The notes under the pieces: generated by a model
What the model was told of the DNA's origin: nothing
What the model saw: the letters and a program-made list of their open reading frames with translations, nothing else
Database searches by the model: none
From: Saccoglossus kowalevskii
Taxonomy: Eukaryota > Hemichordata > Enteropneusta > Harrimaniidae
Direction of reading: 5' to 3'
Assembly (NCBI RefSeq): GCF_000003605.2
Contig: NW_003158736.1
Span: forward strand, 43,278-82,813
Length of the DNA stretch: 39,536 bases
Part shown: piece by piece, positions 13,901 to 28,900 of the stretch
How the letters are laid out: every line of letters starts with the position of its first letter
Numbering within the stretch: the first letter of the stretch is position 1
Position numbers and translations under genes: made by a program

Positions 13901-16900
13901 TCCAGTATATCAAGATAGTTGACCGATTTAAAGTAATTAAAGGAGGCCTTTACTGTGGTAATGACGCCAGTGACAATGTTTCAGTGAATGCATATCTACA
14001 TGCACATATCAAATGCAGAATCACCTATTTGAAATTCAACAAAATTATGCATATTTATTAGTCTAATTTGCATATTTCTCTCACCTGTTGAACACCGGAT
14101 GTGTGAGGTATTCCGAGTTTCTTTTAAATCCACTGTTAGAAATACTACCTTGAGGAGACTCTCCCATACTTTCAGCAACCATTGCCTGAAGGAAAATACA
14201 GAGAAACTATGTAAACCTTGCCAATATATCCAGGGGGTTTGTATTAAACAATGATAAGAACCCCCAAAAAAATTAAACTTTTCCTGAAAATTAGAAAATC
14301 CATTAAAGACACCGACTCTTACTATCCCAAGGAACTGCAGTGCTAACAGACTGCTCCTCATCTCAAATGCATCTTTGGCGAAATACAATGTATACATCTG
14401 CATATTGTAAAACATTGGGTACAAACAAGAAAATTAACACCTTCAAATTACATTACAGTTCTATTAATAATTCAGTGTGATTAGAAATATTTGATGCAAG
14501 ACAGATGGAACCGTGTTGATTGTTGCAGAAAATTCAAATATATTGAGATATATATTATATAATTATTATATTACTTACCGATGTTGAATCTGAACCAAAT
14601 ACCCACAAAATGTCATCCATATCTTCTTCCTTCACAGTCTCGTCTAAAGAAATACCGAACTAGTAATAGAAAATAAATTTATTAATCAAAAAATACATAC
14701 CACTGTGGACACTCACTCGTTTTACAAGCATTAATATTTAATGTCCCATAATGTGTATGCATACTTTTAATTTCACAAAGGACATGTACGATAAAATGCC
14801 TTTTTTGCTTGGAATTAATTTTCACTGAAGGATTGATTCAGCGAAAATAAAATACAGTGAATATACCTTTTTTCCTATAGTTAACATTCAACTCAAAAAG
14901 TTAGTGAAAATAAGTTACATACAAAAATTAGCTCCAGCTGAAATAAAGCATTTTACAGTATTTGGTATGCAAATTAATCTAATTGATATGCATGGCATCA
15001 TTTCAAAAGGTTCGTTACAAAATCCATTTAAATTTAAATTGCATATTTATAAAGTCATGTGTCGGCACAGATATAAGTGCACTATATCTAGAACGTGTTC
15101 AACTACGTGGAATCGCTAATTGATGAAAGTCGGGATTTTTCCCACAAAACTTTCGTAAAATTATACACTTTCAGTGAAAACCAAATAGTGATCAATAGTC
15201 TGGATTTGTAGAATAAAATGTAATTTCTTTTATAGATCATAAATTTGTATATATGTACTCTTAAATCATTTAAAATATGATTTATTTTAACCAGTAAGCA
15301 CAACTATGATATTTACATAAATGCATGTCATATTAATAAAGGAAATACAGTGCAAGTAAAGCTACATTTAAACATTTTTGACAAATGAACTGGCCGCCGA
15401 CAGAACCAAACTACGGTAATTAATCACCAAAATTAAGAGCACACAGTAGACCTCCTTAAAATCCATTAACACATTAAATTGTAGCAAAGATTTCACACAG
15501 CCGCTTGGGATAACGACAGTAAAAAAACTTGCGCAAGTTCACACTTAAAACACCATGATTATTGTGATAACATTACAAATTTATCACCTGATACAATTTA
15601 CGATAATTATCGGAAAAATATTTTATGAGAAAATGCAGAAGTGCATCAAGATAACGCCCGGTTTGATTCCGCAGGGAAGCAGAAATAATCCCACGCACTA
15701 GCTATCATGAGTGGTTGCCATGGCAACAAGAATGGCGAATGCGATATCACTATCGACTGAAAAATGGCAAACACCTTCACAAGAACATTTTACACTACGC
15801 TTGAAAGAAGATCTTGCTGTAGAACTCTTTCACACGAAAAGAACACTCAAGCAATCACAGAAGCCCGGTCAGCTTTTACAAATACAGACATGTTTGAATT
15901 AATGGTATCACACCATCAAATGTTCTTCACTTGTGTTTGTATTTAATTTCCACAAATTTTAACTAAAAAAAGTTTTAAATTTAATAAAACGAAAACTATC
16001 ACATTGAAAAAAAGAAAATCCTGCTTTGAACTATAAATTAATTGTTGAAATGTACATTACTTACAGTCCCATCCTCAAACGTTCTTAGATTAATTTGTTT
16101 TTCTTGGGCTCTGTCAAGAACTGTCTGTCTGTCAGTCCCACAATGCACCTTGATAGTGTCAAAAAACATGGCATGTTCAATCGTATGCCCTGCCTTTTTT
16201 AAACCTACAAAATTTAGAAAGAAAAAAAGTCCCGTTAATATTTTGGAGACACAAAAAAAACAATTGTTTTATTAAACAAGCAGCCTGTCGGCTGAGATAG
16301 CTCCGCTGTTAGCAATGCACATGGCAATTAAAGAACAGAAGATATCATTAGAAAATGAACAAATCTGAGAGAGGTCCACATGTAGTACCTATATATGTAA
16401 TATCAAAGCAATTGGACTTGCGGTTTTCAACAAGAAGTCGAAAATATCACTTTTTACCAAAAATTACAAAAATATTCATCAAAATTAGAGAATTAAAGAT
16501 ATCATTACAAAATGAACAAATCTGAGAGAGGTCCACATGTAGTACCTATATATGTAATATCAAAGCAATTGCACTTGCATTTTTTAACAAGAAGTCGAAA
16601 ATATCACTTTTTACCAAAAATGACAAAAATATTCACCAAAATTAGAGAATTGAAGATATCAACATGAAATGAACAAACCTAAGAGAGGTCTACCCAAGGT
16701 ACATATACACCAAGTATCAAAGCATTCAGGCTTGTAGTTTTCAAGAAGAAGTCGAAAAAGTAAAACATTGACACGGACGACGACGGACAATCACTCATAT
16801 GATAAGCTCCGCTCGACAAAGTCGACAGCGGAGCTAAAAAAAACTTACTGAATCAAGCAATGAGATTGATTCTGAACAAGATCATACAATTTTGAACAGT

Positions 16901-19900
16901 CGTGTGATTCCCAGACGGAAATTCAATATTTTATGGTTCATTGCAGGTGAACAGCAGAAAAGCAGGTTAAAAATTGATCTGTGATTCAGAAATTCTTTAA
17001 ACGTTATTATGCACTACTATAATTCGCATGACTGAAAGAAAGCGCCGTTCTCAATAGACGAAAATGACAAAAGCGAAATTGACTATCAGGTAATCCCTTG
17101 GACAAACATAGGTACACCATAGGCCGTCCACCATATTCGCTTGCACCTAAACTTTTTATAGTAGCATGCTTAGTATCTTTTTGAGAATGTCCGAACCACA
17201 GCTCAATTTTTAACTTAATTTATACCCTTGTTGCTGCTACCGAGAAATTAAGCGTAGATCATCAGTCGAAATAAACACAAATACTAAACGAGAAAACTGT
17301 AATAAAAATGCAGTCAGCCATAAAACATGTTTGTTTTTCCCTATTAAGGTATTTGGCTACCATTAAAACTTAACGCTAGCTTTCCCTCATATATAGATAA
17401 TCAGAGGTCACCATGAAACTACTTATCGTACACATACACAAAAAATGTGTCATCATGCATGCAAATGGGAAATTGTTGAGCCCTTCACCATTAGTTGCTA
17501 TGGTAATAAAGTTGTCATATCTAAAAATTTCATTCATATGTAGTTAGTTCTAAGATGGGTTGTCTCGAATTAATGGGAAATTTTGCTGAAAGTTTATGGA
17601 ATAACACTTCCTATGGGAAAAAGTTCCAAAAAAGCCCATTTTTAGATGTTTTCAGACAATTATTTGCCAAAAAAAAAGAAATAATACATATTGGGTGAGA
17701 TAACAATTACATACCACTTTTGAAACAAAAAAATGAATTTTCAGTTTAATTTAATCAGAGTCGAATGACAGCAAATGACCTTACCTTAACTCTGAATAAA
17801 ACATAGCTAAAATAGTGATGCCTTGCACAAAATCCAAGAACATAGTCTTTACTAACCGTTCTATCATTCTTCTGAAAATTTCTTTTGCAAATTTTATTAA
17901 GGTTATTATTTGCTACTTGTCTTAAATTACGCAGGTTATTTTTTTTTTTAAACTATGCCTTTGATATTAAAAATGGTTATTAGATTGAAGTGAGAAATAT
18001 AGTACAAACCAATGTCACTAATTATTAATTTAAATTAATCCGGATCATCCCAACCCTATCTGCCTATTTGCACACTGCTTGCGTTCAGCCGTTTTATTTG
18101 TTATACGAGTCGTTATACGAGTCGAGTGCTAGCGTCTGTACGTAACAATCTATCTGTAAATTAATCCAATCAGATTCCAGCTTTATAGGTTATCCATATA
18201 CGTACCTTCTGCTATGATGTGTGTTCCGTTATGGACTCTCGTCGCTAGATATTTGAGTCCTTTAGGACCATGATATATAGCAAACATGGCCGAGATGTTT
18301 GCAAGAAGAGCCTGCAATAAAAAGCAAAATCAGAGGGATGAAGCTTTAATCCGCGAAATGAAAAAATGACACCAATAGAGGGCGGTATACATGTTACAAA
18401 TTGACCAGCATCAAAATTATTTTCTACAGCACACTGACGAAGATTTTTATATTTTATTTAAGAATAAAAATTTGAAAGTTTTATACAAGATTAAGTTTCG
18501 ACCTTTGACCTACCTGTGCCGTGCATATGTTGCTTGTAGCTTTATCACGTCTTATGTGTTGTTCCCTTGTTTGTAAAGCCAATCGATAACACTTGTTCTT
18601 GGCAGAGTCCCTAAGAATGAAATAAATATCAATATTATAAAGGTATTAAAAAAAGTATGCCAAAAAACTTATTTTTAAATTTAAATGTTTTCGCTTTTTT
18701 TTTGGTTAGAATAATTATGAAATCGTTAATTTTCATTATACAATACTAGTGTTTATAAAAAAAAAAAAAAAAATCACTTTTTCAGAACATTTAGATTTAA
18801 AGAAACTAAGATTCAAGTTTTTAAAAATTTCTCTTTGTGAAGGTTCCGCCGCCAGCAACTTCAGTATCATAGAAAATACACCCCCCCCCCCAAATATCAG
18901 ATAAATTAGAAATAGTAATATTGTTCAGGATGTTCATTTCAAACTGCCTCTATCACATTTTGTACAAAACGTTTGAGAAATCAGTATTCTGTGAATGTTA
19001 TCAAGTTTGTTCACGCATAAAAATGACAGGAAATCTAGTTTATTTGCGCCATCATTATATTTGATACATTCGCCATAAAATTGACAGGAAATGGAATTTC
19101 CGGTACTATCATTTGCAGCATCCATTAAATTGCACAGAATCAAGAAAATTATTTGATTATAATTTATGGATAAAGCTATCAAAATGCCAATTTTTTGTTT
19201 TATCCTACGGTAATCTGCAAAATGGTGCAACTGTATGTAGCATTGTCATATTGAAAAACAGAACAATTATTACATCAAGACAAGTCAACATTTTTATTTC
19301 TACTATATCTAGGTTCGAATAATTTTTGATTTACTGCCGAAATTCTTGAAAATTGTACATTATGGAAGCCACATTAAAGGCACACTGCTGCAAAGCCCAA
19401 TGCATGGTAAATAGGATTATATTACACAAATCATTTATTATTGGATTTTTCTACTTACCACCCCCCCCCCCCCCCAAGTGATTAAATCTTTGACAACTAC
19501 TACTTGAACTACTTTCATAAAATAATTATTAGGTTAATGAACAATGAGGCCTAATAATTTAGAACTATTTCACAACTTCTAAATACTTCCAAATGAAAAT
19601 TCTACATTCAATCTATTCGCTCATTAATGTTTTAAGATAGAAGCCTACTCATAATTTGAGAAAGATGGTCATAAATCACATGACAATGTTCATTGGTTTA
19701 TAAGGTAAAAAAAATCATGGAGCTTTTGTTCCATGGCATAATCAATTCTTTTGTGTTTTTGAGAAACTTTCAAAAAATATTTCAAAAATGAAATTTTTAG
19801 AACAATACCATAGAACAGTGTTAAAGAAAAACTGTATTTTTCGACACTTTAAAACTATGATTTTTGAAATAATTCAAGCAAACAAAAAGTACACTTATCA

Positions 19901-22900
19901 TTTGCAATGTATTATTTTGTCTGTATACATTACCAGCCTACACTGCATCATAATATCTCTGCATGGAACCCTTGGTGAAAGGCTAATAATACTGCCAAAA
20001 TGGCAAAAATCCACTAAAATACAACCATAATTTTCTCAAAAATCAGGCTGGTGCCCACTGACTTTTCTTTTTTTTAAGTCATTGTAAAATGAATAGATTT
20101 ACATTTATGAGTAGGCTTCTACATTAACCTGCCTGTTCTGTCAAATTATGAATATCCGCAATTTAGTTTTTTTAAATATCGATACACTAGGGAGCGAGGA
20201 ATGTATAGTCATTTAAAGAATTATATTGACAATGCTAGTATGGGATTTCGTAGCACACAAATGATTTCATAATATTTATGCCGTATACAATTGAAAAGCT
20301 AAAGAACAAATCAATATCTGACAATAATGTGTCTGCGTCATTTTATTTTTAAATATTAAGAGATTATGTTAGAAAACATGTATACAGATGCACACTTGTA
20401 GCTGACATGAACTCGCTCAGTAGATATAAATTTTCAAAAATTATTTGATATTCGAAGTTAAACATAAAAATTTGCGAGATGTACAAACAAAAATTACTGC
20501 TGAATTTTACTAAATTTGTTTGACAAAAAAAAATAAATGATTAAATAATTTTTCAGACAAAAAAAAAATATTCAATTGTTTTTGTTTAATTCTTTTTTTT
20601 TTCTTCCGCAAAATTAATGTTCACATAGTTGGAATATTTGAATGAACATATGATATGCAAACATAGAAATCACATAAACAATGCTGTTATGTTAGATAGA
20701 AAAAAACAAACAAATTCTCAGTATTTATAGATCTTGCGGGGAGCATGCATGCATGGTTTACAATAAACAACCACCTGCATTTTGAATAGACCATACTAAA
20801 AAAACTATCCACATATGTATGACATCAGTGCTGTCTCCGCATTCTCAGACTTATTTTGTACCAATTTTAATAGCATTGATATAAACTTTACTGCCAAGTA
20901 GTGCATGTCGGGCTCACCAACAAAATTGGAAGGGGGGGGGGTCCTGCATAAAAAGGCAGAGAAATGAAAACAAAAAGAACGCACTGGAAATCTAGCTCCA
21001 AATGAAACAATTTGCTAATTTTTTTTTCTCCCAACCCCCAACTAAGAGATCTCACCCACACGGAATTTATAAAGTCAACCTCCTATTAAAGAAATCTTAC
21101 ACAAGACGTGTTGATTTTAAAAGGTAACTGACCTTTAGCAAGCTGTAAACAGTGCAGGTCATGGATAGGTTTTGCATTCCAGTGCAATGCCGAGTTGTTT
21201 ACTCCAAAAAGTACCCGTCAATCAAACTATTTACTGTCTGGTGTTGGGGGAGGGGTGATAGATCATCAGGGGCTGGAGGGGCAGGTTATTGAAGTACAAA
21301 GTGAGTTTTGATCAAGATCAGGGAAAGAATTAATTTTGAGTGGCCTAAAGCAACAGCCATACACCGGCGGCAAAGATACTAAGTAGAAACACTGGGCAGA
21401 GGTACTATGTGTTTACGATATTCATTCAACCATGCAATAAACTGCAATGGAAAAAACATCTAACTTGAAAGTTGATGATTCAGCAAATATTTATGAGGTC
21501 AACCAACTTCAGGACTGCCATGACCTGCATTTAGAAAGACAAGTAAACACCGCACAGATAAAGTACACTGACAATCGACGACAGTAGGATCTATTCACAA
21601 CCATTCAGGTCAGAGTAAACTTGCCGGCAACAAGAGATTCATTTCAAAATAAGAGGGTCACCATTGTATGTCACTTAGGCGGTAATTGGAAAGAAATTGC
21701 TTACTTTTTATGTGAAGGGAATGAAATTGAAGTTTGGCCACAATAAAATGAGCCTACCAATAAAAAAAAATGCATTTTATTTACCATGACTTGCAGACCG
21801 AATGGTGTCCAAAACAATACTGGGCAAATTAAAAGAAGCCAACTAAAAATATATATAAAACAAAAATTCAATTAATGTTTTACTGCTTTTTTTTTTTTCT
21901 GATTGCTGATTGCCAGACAACTACCAGTATTAAATTTTAATACAATTATTTGCCTGCATATTCAATAGAAAACTACATTTTTTTTTCAACAAAACATTTT
22001 ACAAATTGAATAAATTAAAACAAATAATTAAAAACCATTTCTTCCTATGCATGATACCAAATAAAGCTTCCGGAAGTAGAACTTTCCTTAATATTCCTTA
22101 AACAAAAAAAAGGTGCTTTATTCTCTGCTCTTTTTATTTTTAATACAGTTGTGAAGACAAAATTATGATGTTTGGCTTATCAGTGATAAGTGATAAGTTA
22201 TAAGTGATAACAGCAAAGCCCTAATCTGATCTTATCTAATTAGGATTCAGAACAGCAGCGGATTTAAAAAAAAAATTCAAAGCGAGATGATTAATAATGC
22301 ATCATCAGCGAAACAGACATGTTATTTGCTTGCTGATCAGTTTCAAGTTGCCGAACTCTCGACCGTATTATTCATAGACACAATTTTTAGGATGTCAGCA
22401 AACATCAAATCAACGAGGAATCCATGCCCTCCTGACCAAATGGAAATTTAATACACTATTCTGAATAAAAGAGGAAATGGAAGGTCTTCTCCAGGTGCAA
22501 TACGTGTGATACATCCAGAAAATTCAGTTTCATACACAATTTCCCACTACGAAGTCAGCAAACGAAAGTTGTATTACAGTGTTGTTCAATCATATACCAC
22601 CTCAGGGTTTTTCGTCACTAACAGTTTCCATAGAAACCATTTTTTTTTTTGTTAAATAAAAAAAAAAAAAAGATCAGTGAAAGGTATAAAATTACATTTC
22701 AATTTGCGGCTGTCGCTAGAATACGATTATGCAACAACATACTGCGATCACGAGCTTAGCACTGTGCGTCACATGAACATGCATTTTCATGTGTACTTTG
22801 GGAAATAACGAGATCGTACCACATGTCAATTCAGTAAGGAGCAAAGCATTCTCTCTGACAATACATATTGGCATTGTGCCAATTGATGATGAAACTTTTC

Positions 22901-25900
22901 ATCAGCATCACCACGTCAAAGTCACGTAATTGTATTTTTTTTATTATTAGCATTTTCAAAACAATGGGTGTCTAATTTCACCGAAGGTGCACTACCTTCA
23001 ACGATCACATACCACTACAGTGTATTCTGCTATATTAGTTGATAACAAGATTACATTATTCAGAGCTCAAGCTAAACTGAAAGCAATATTAAATTTGCCG
23101 ACAATAACATTTAATTTGCTTCTGCCCACCCTTCCTTTTGGAAGCTTTAAATGACACATTCCTAGCAATTATGAAAGCATTTCAAATCTAATTTTCAAAA
23201 CTGTCAGAATTTTTCATTATTAGCGCAATTTACATCAAAAATGTATTAATAAGTGAAATATTGCATGAAAGTCTTATTGAAAATATATATTGAAATATAT
23301 CACATAAGCATTGCTCGTTAAATTTTAATTAAGCATAATTGAATCAAACACATTAAGGTGGGAAAAGAACCACTCAGTCATCAGATATTAATAAACTTAA
23401 AGAGCGTAATTAATAAATAATGAAAACACATTACGAGTGAGACAAAAGGATGTAGGCTTGAGTGGATAAATTGACAGATTGCAGTATGTACTTTGACAAA
23501 TAAGCATAAAAATATTTGAGTCACCTGCCGAAAAATTGATTTGTTAAGCTTTTTAACAAAAGAAAACAGGTTTCTTAGAAAAATTCTCATTCTAAGTCAT
23601 ATTCTTGATATGGGCAATTTTATTGTGTACAATATCAAGAGATAAGGTGAGGACAAAAGTGTCTTTTCAGAGACACGTTTAAGAATGATCGATATACTTT
23701 CACTTTCACCGATGAGCCCACAATCCCTGCTAGTTCCAATATAAGCTTGTATGAAATATTTGGAAAAAACTGTATAATTTAATTTTGTTTTTATTTATTT
23801 ATTTATTTCCTCTTATATGTATTAAATATAGCTTCATAAATCTGTGTGCAAAGCAATAGAAAATTCTGAATATACTCAAGTATGACTAATATAGTTTCTA
23901 CATCATGAACTTTTCGAAGACTAAGCAATTTCATGCAGGAAAACGTTTCATCTCATTTGTATAACTACAAATATTAAACAAGCAGCCTCTCAGCTGAGAT
24001 AGTTTTGCTGTTAGCAATGCACATTTCAATTAAAGAACTGAAGATATCATGAAATGAACAAATCTGAGAGAGGTCTATCTGTAGTTCCTATATGTATAAT
24101 ATCAAAGCAATCTGACTCTTGGTTCTTAACAAGAAGTCTAAAATATTACTTTTTACCAAAAATATTAATCAAAATTAGAGCATTGAAGATATTATCATGA
24201 AATGAATAACCTGAGAGAGGTCTACATATGTAGTACCTATAAATATAATATTAAAGCAATCCGACTTGCTGTTTTCAACAAGAAGGCGAAAATCCCCGAG
24301 ATTCATGAATTATAGATATCATCACCAAATGAACAAATCTACAAAAGGTCTGTCGAAGGTACATATATACCAAGTATCAAAGCAAAAATAATTGTAGTTT
24401 TCAAGAAGAAGTCGAAAAAGTAAAAACTTGACACCAGACGACGATTGGCAACACTGAACAACAACAGACAATCACTTATATGATAAGCGCCGCAGGTTTA
24501 GTTTGTGAAAGGCAACTACTCAAAAGGTTGATGATATGCAAATTACCTAATTAATATGCACAGACTGAAATGTGCAGACTTGAGAATTTGAAGTGCTGAA
24601 TAAAGTATGCAGTAAATGCACTTTGAACATCATTTTTATTCCATCAGAAATAAGGTCTATTTGGTTCCAAATTAAAATTTCCAGAATATAAAATAAAAAA
24701 TTTCAAATTAGGGCATTTGAAAAGAATAATCCAAATGGCCACAAAAAAAGAAAATTCAGCATTGAAAGAAAAAAACATCTACAATCAAGAAATAAAAATA
24801 CCAGTCATTGCACAGCATTATGTTCAAGGTAGGTTCCATGCATACGATATGCTTAATACATGCAACAAACACTTTACTCGAATTTTGAAAATGCGCTGCG
24901 AAACGACTGTTGCACTTTTAATATCAATACTCTGATGTAATTCTTATTTCATAAAGTGTATCAAAATACTCACTGTGTTAAGCCAACCATTCGTCCAGGA
25001 ATCATTCTTTTCAAACTGTCCTTAACAGCAAAGAATCCAGCATGAGGACCGCCATAGTTGAGGGGAACACCAAATCGTTGACTGTTACCGAGAGCAATGT
25101 CCACCCCGAACTCACCAGGTGGACGCAAGATGGTCAGTGCAAGGAGATCAGTTGCGCAGACAGCCAATGACTGAAGAAAAAAGATAAAAAAAAAACAAGT
25201 CTAGATTTAAACAGTTCACAGCAAGTATGTTCTAAGGATTTGTAGTGTAGAAAAACAACAAAGCCTTTTTTTTTTTAAACAGAAAATTCAGAGAGGCTAA
25301 TCAATTTAAAAGAGTTAAAATAAATTAATTATGTATGACAAATTAACAACATCAGATTTCTATTAGACACTATTTGTTATTTGGAATGGTAGAATAATTT
25401 TTCTCTCTTAAACAACCTACACTGTAATTAGTGTTGTACAAACATACATACATCTACAGTTCAATCAAGTTTTCAAAAAAATAAAATCTGGAATAATATC
25501 TGTCCTATCTATGAACTTGTGTAAATTAGAAACAAGTCAACAATAAATATGCATGTAATGCACTTTAAAATTTATATTTGGAAAGCATCAATTTCAAAAA
25601 AATCTATTTATGACAAGATATACTATCTGTTGTACCTAGTCAATAAATATACACACATACATTATTTACCCAGATAAGAAGTCTGAGATAGTAGCTGACC
25701 CCAAACAAATCTCTTTTAATGGAACATTATCTCAGACAAACGCCTAATTATGACTTAGATAAGATTAAGATTTGGGTATTAGGGGCACCCCACACTGTCA
25801 GTTGATGTGCGTTAAAAGGGCAAAGGCAGGGGACACTGTCCGACACCGTGCACAAATAACGAAAGAAATGTATTAAAAAACAAACAGCCTCTCGGCTGAG

Positions 25901-28900
25901 ATAGCTCCGCTGTTAGCAATGCACATTTCAATTAAAGAACAGAAGATTTTATTAGAAAATGAACAATATGCATAGTACCAATGCAATGGGACTTGCTGTT
26001 TTCAACAAGAATTCAAAAATATCATTTTTCACCATAAATGATTGCGGTTTTTAACAAGAAAATATCACTTTTTACCAAAAATGACAAAAATATTCACCAA
26101 AATTAGAGAACTAAAGATATCATTACAAAATGAACAAATCTGAGAGAGATCCACATGTAGTACCTATACATGTAATATCAAAGCAATTGGACTTGCGGTT
26201 TTTAACAAGAAGTCGAAAATATCACTTTTTACCAAAAATTACAAAAATATTCACCAAAATTAGAGAATTGAAGATATGATCATGAAATGAACAAATCTGA
26301 GAGAGGTCTACCCAAGGTACATACATACTGTACATATACACCAAGTATCAAAGCATTCAGGCTTGTAGTTTTCAAGAAGAAGTCGAAAAAGTAAAACATT
26401 GACAAGGACGCCGGCGGACAATCACTCATATGATAAGCTCCACTCGACAAAGTCGACAGCGGAGCTAAAAATAAGATTAGATGCACATCCCTGCCACTCC
26501 AAAAATATGTCATAAAATACGCTCTGAGGATATCACCTGTTCAGCATGCAAAAGACTTTTTACCTACAAGTACATGCACACCCAAGAATTCACATTCAGT
26601 ATTTTAATGATTAAAATTATTAGTGTGAAAGAATCAATGATTTGATGTATTTTGTCCAAAATGTGGAATGCTGTCATTTCACACACAATTGTTTGTTTGG
26701 TCCGGTCTGGTTAAGTATGATTTGGTTTGGTTCAATCATGTGATGGTTCAGTACACTGACCTCTCACTGATGGGGTTAGATGTTGTATCGATCGACCAAC
26801 AAGAAGTTTCAATATACAAGGCAACACTCGGCATACCTAATCTAAGATAATTAAGATTCTATACAGAACCCTGTAAATTAAAGATGCTCGCACTCAACTA
26901 TTAATAATTTATTCCAATTTGAAACTAAAATTAGCTGTCTGTTGCTGCAGCATTAGATTTCAAGGGAAAAGTGTCAGAAATAATATTTTTCTAATTACGA
27001 CAGACAATTTTTCAATTTAAGCTGGGAGGGTAGACAGTGTTGTATCCTCGATTCAACACTTCAAGAGACGCATGCATCATTCCGACAACTGTTCATGTCA
27101 CAAGAAAGCATCATCCGCAAATCTCATCCAATTAAAATAGGTGCTTTAGGGTATGGAGTTTTACGTCATTATTCTTGACTGTACGATCTGTTTTGATTAC
27201 TGCAGTCGGGTACAATTCAATAATTCATTGAAAACAATTATGGAAAGACGTAAACAAAAAGATAATTTATAAAGACTCCAAATGCTGATTTAGTTTCATT
27301 TAAAATTATCCCCCAATATGACTTCATTAATTCATTCATTATAATTATCTTTTCTAACATTCAAAAAATGTCATGCCATAGGGACAGTATTATTAAAATC
27401 ATCTACATGTGTAAATCAACTATATGCAAATGTATTCAAATTAATCATTACATCACATGACTCATTCTGGCCAATGGAGAAGAATATTTAAATTACTCAC
27501 CCCATGAGCATGTGCTGTATCGACGAGACGAGTGAAATCTTCAATATTCCCCTCAGTGTCCGGATACTGAAATATCACCCCACAGAAATCTTTCTTGCTG
27601 AAATCCATATCTTTATGATTGGCAATAACGATGTCCACACCAAGAGACCTTGAAAAATAAATTATTAACACATTTTTGATTATTATACACACACTTTTCC
27701 CCTTCCCTTTTCTAACTGTTTAGTTAAATTTGAATCAAATAAAATATGGTTCTGATTAGAATGTTTGAAAAAATATGGACAAATTATTTGAAAAAGTACA
27801 TTTTTGAAGGTTTATAAATGCAGCAGAAAAAAATATCTATTTGTGCTGAGAGTATTATTTTTTTTTTTTGTTATTGGTACATGCATTGGTACATTTCAAA
27901 TTTTTCCAGCAACTTGAAATGTATACTATCTGTTTATATCAATAACAAAATAAACTACCCCCCCCCCCCCCGGGACATCAATGGATCCTTCCAGTTAAGC
28001 CTAATCTCACAACAAATTTACTTTCTGGATTAAAATAACAATGGATAACAAAAGATAGATTAACATTGTAAACATAAACAATAGTGTCCCACGATTCTTT
28101 GGTACAATCCATGGGATTGAGCGGTTTCCCTTTAAACTGAAATTTAGTTTGTATTAATTTCAGAAAATCTATTGTATATCAAAAAGTCACCAATTTTGAC
28201 AATCAAAGCCGAGAGGTGCATGCACCATACATCTATAGTTACAGTTATTAAACTACATTCAAAAAAAAAAAAATTGTTCCTTTCTCAGCGTTTCAGAAAA
28301 TGTTAATATTAAATAATAATTCTTCAATCCATCACAACGGTTGACAGGTTTATGAAAATGCAAAATTAAATAACTGTATCAAAGATCTGTCAAGTTTATT
28401 TTGTAATTTATGACAAGTATGAAGATTTGCAAAAAGCAATCACTCTTTAACGGCCAGACATGACAATTAGCTGCAATTTTCGTTTTTTTAATAAAATATT
28501 GGCAATCAAATTTGTTATGATTTTAAGGCTGCATCAAAAACGAACTGCAATAAAATTAATTTAAACATTTTATTGAGAGAGTAAGAGAGTAAAGAGGGGG
28601 AGGTTATTAGTACGATAAACAGTTTAATTTTCGCTGCTAGGAATTATGATTTGTTGATTTTTTAATACGACGTTCGTGATCACAATATTTAAGAAAATTG
28701 CTGTGACGTATCACTGACTGCCAGCCTATTAAGAATCGCATAATCTTCACTAACTTCCATTTCACACTTATTCTCAAAGTAAATGAAATTTGGCCGGCCA
28801 TGAAATTTAAGCGGTTTACAATAATCTTGACTCAAGCTAATACAAGATCAGACAGAGACCTGGACAAACAGACCATGCACACTGCATGCACAAGTGTCGC

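Larger units (their letters stand above)
18611..24973 (-). other. Longest GLDC intron (between exons 5 and 6)
   Basis: This 6363-bp AT-rich intron contains a degraded copy of the tandem-core repeat element (about 23976-24494). It also has homopolymer runs (poly-A near 18756-18772, poly-C near 18880 and 19460, poly-G near 20931-20940) and a small AGTGATA tandem (22182-22209). No coding sequence, tRNA or retroelement protein was recognised. Confidence 0.85.

Noticed and set aside
10729-26513. Minus-strand open frames at 10729-10932 and 26280-26513 that share a peptide with [19 protein letters not shown]
   Set aside because: The shared peptide is only the reverse translation of the 3' part of the repeat element (copies 2 and 6). 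It is disrupted in other copies, so it is not a gene.
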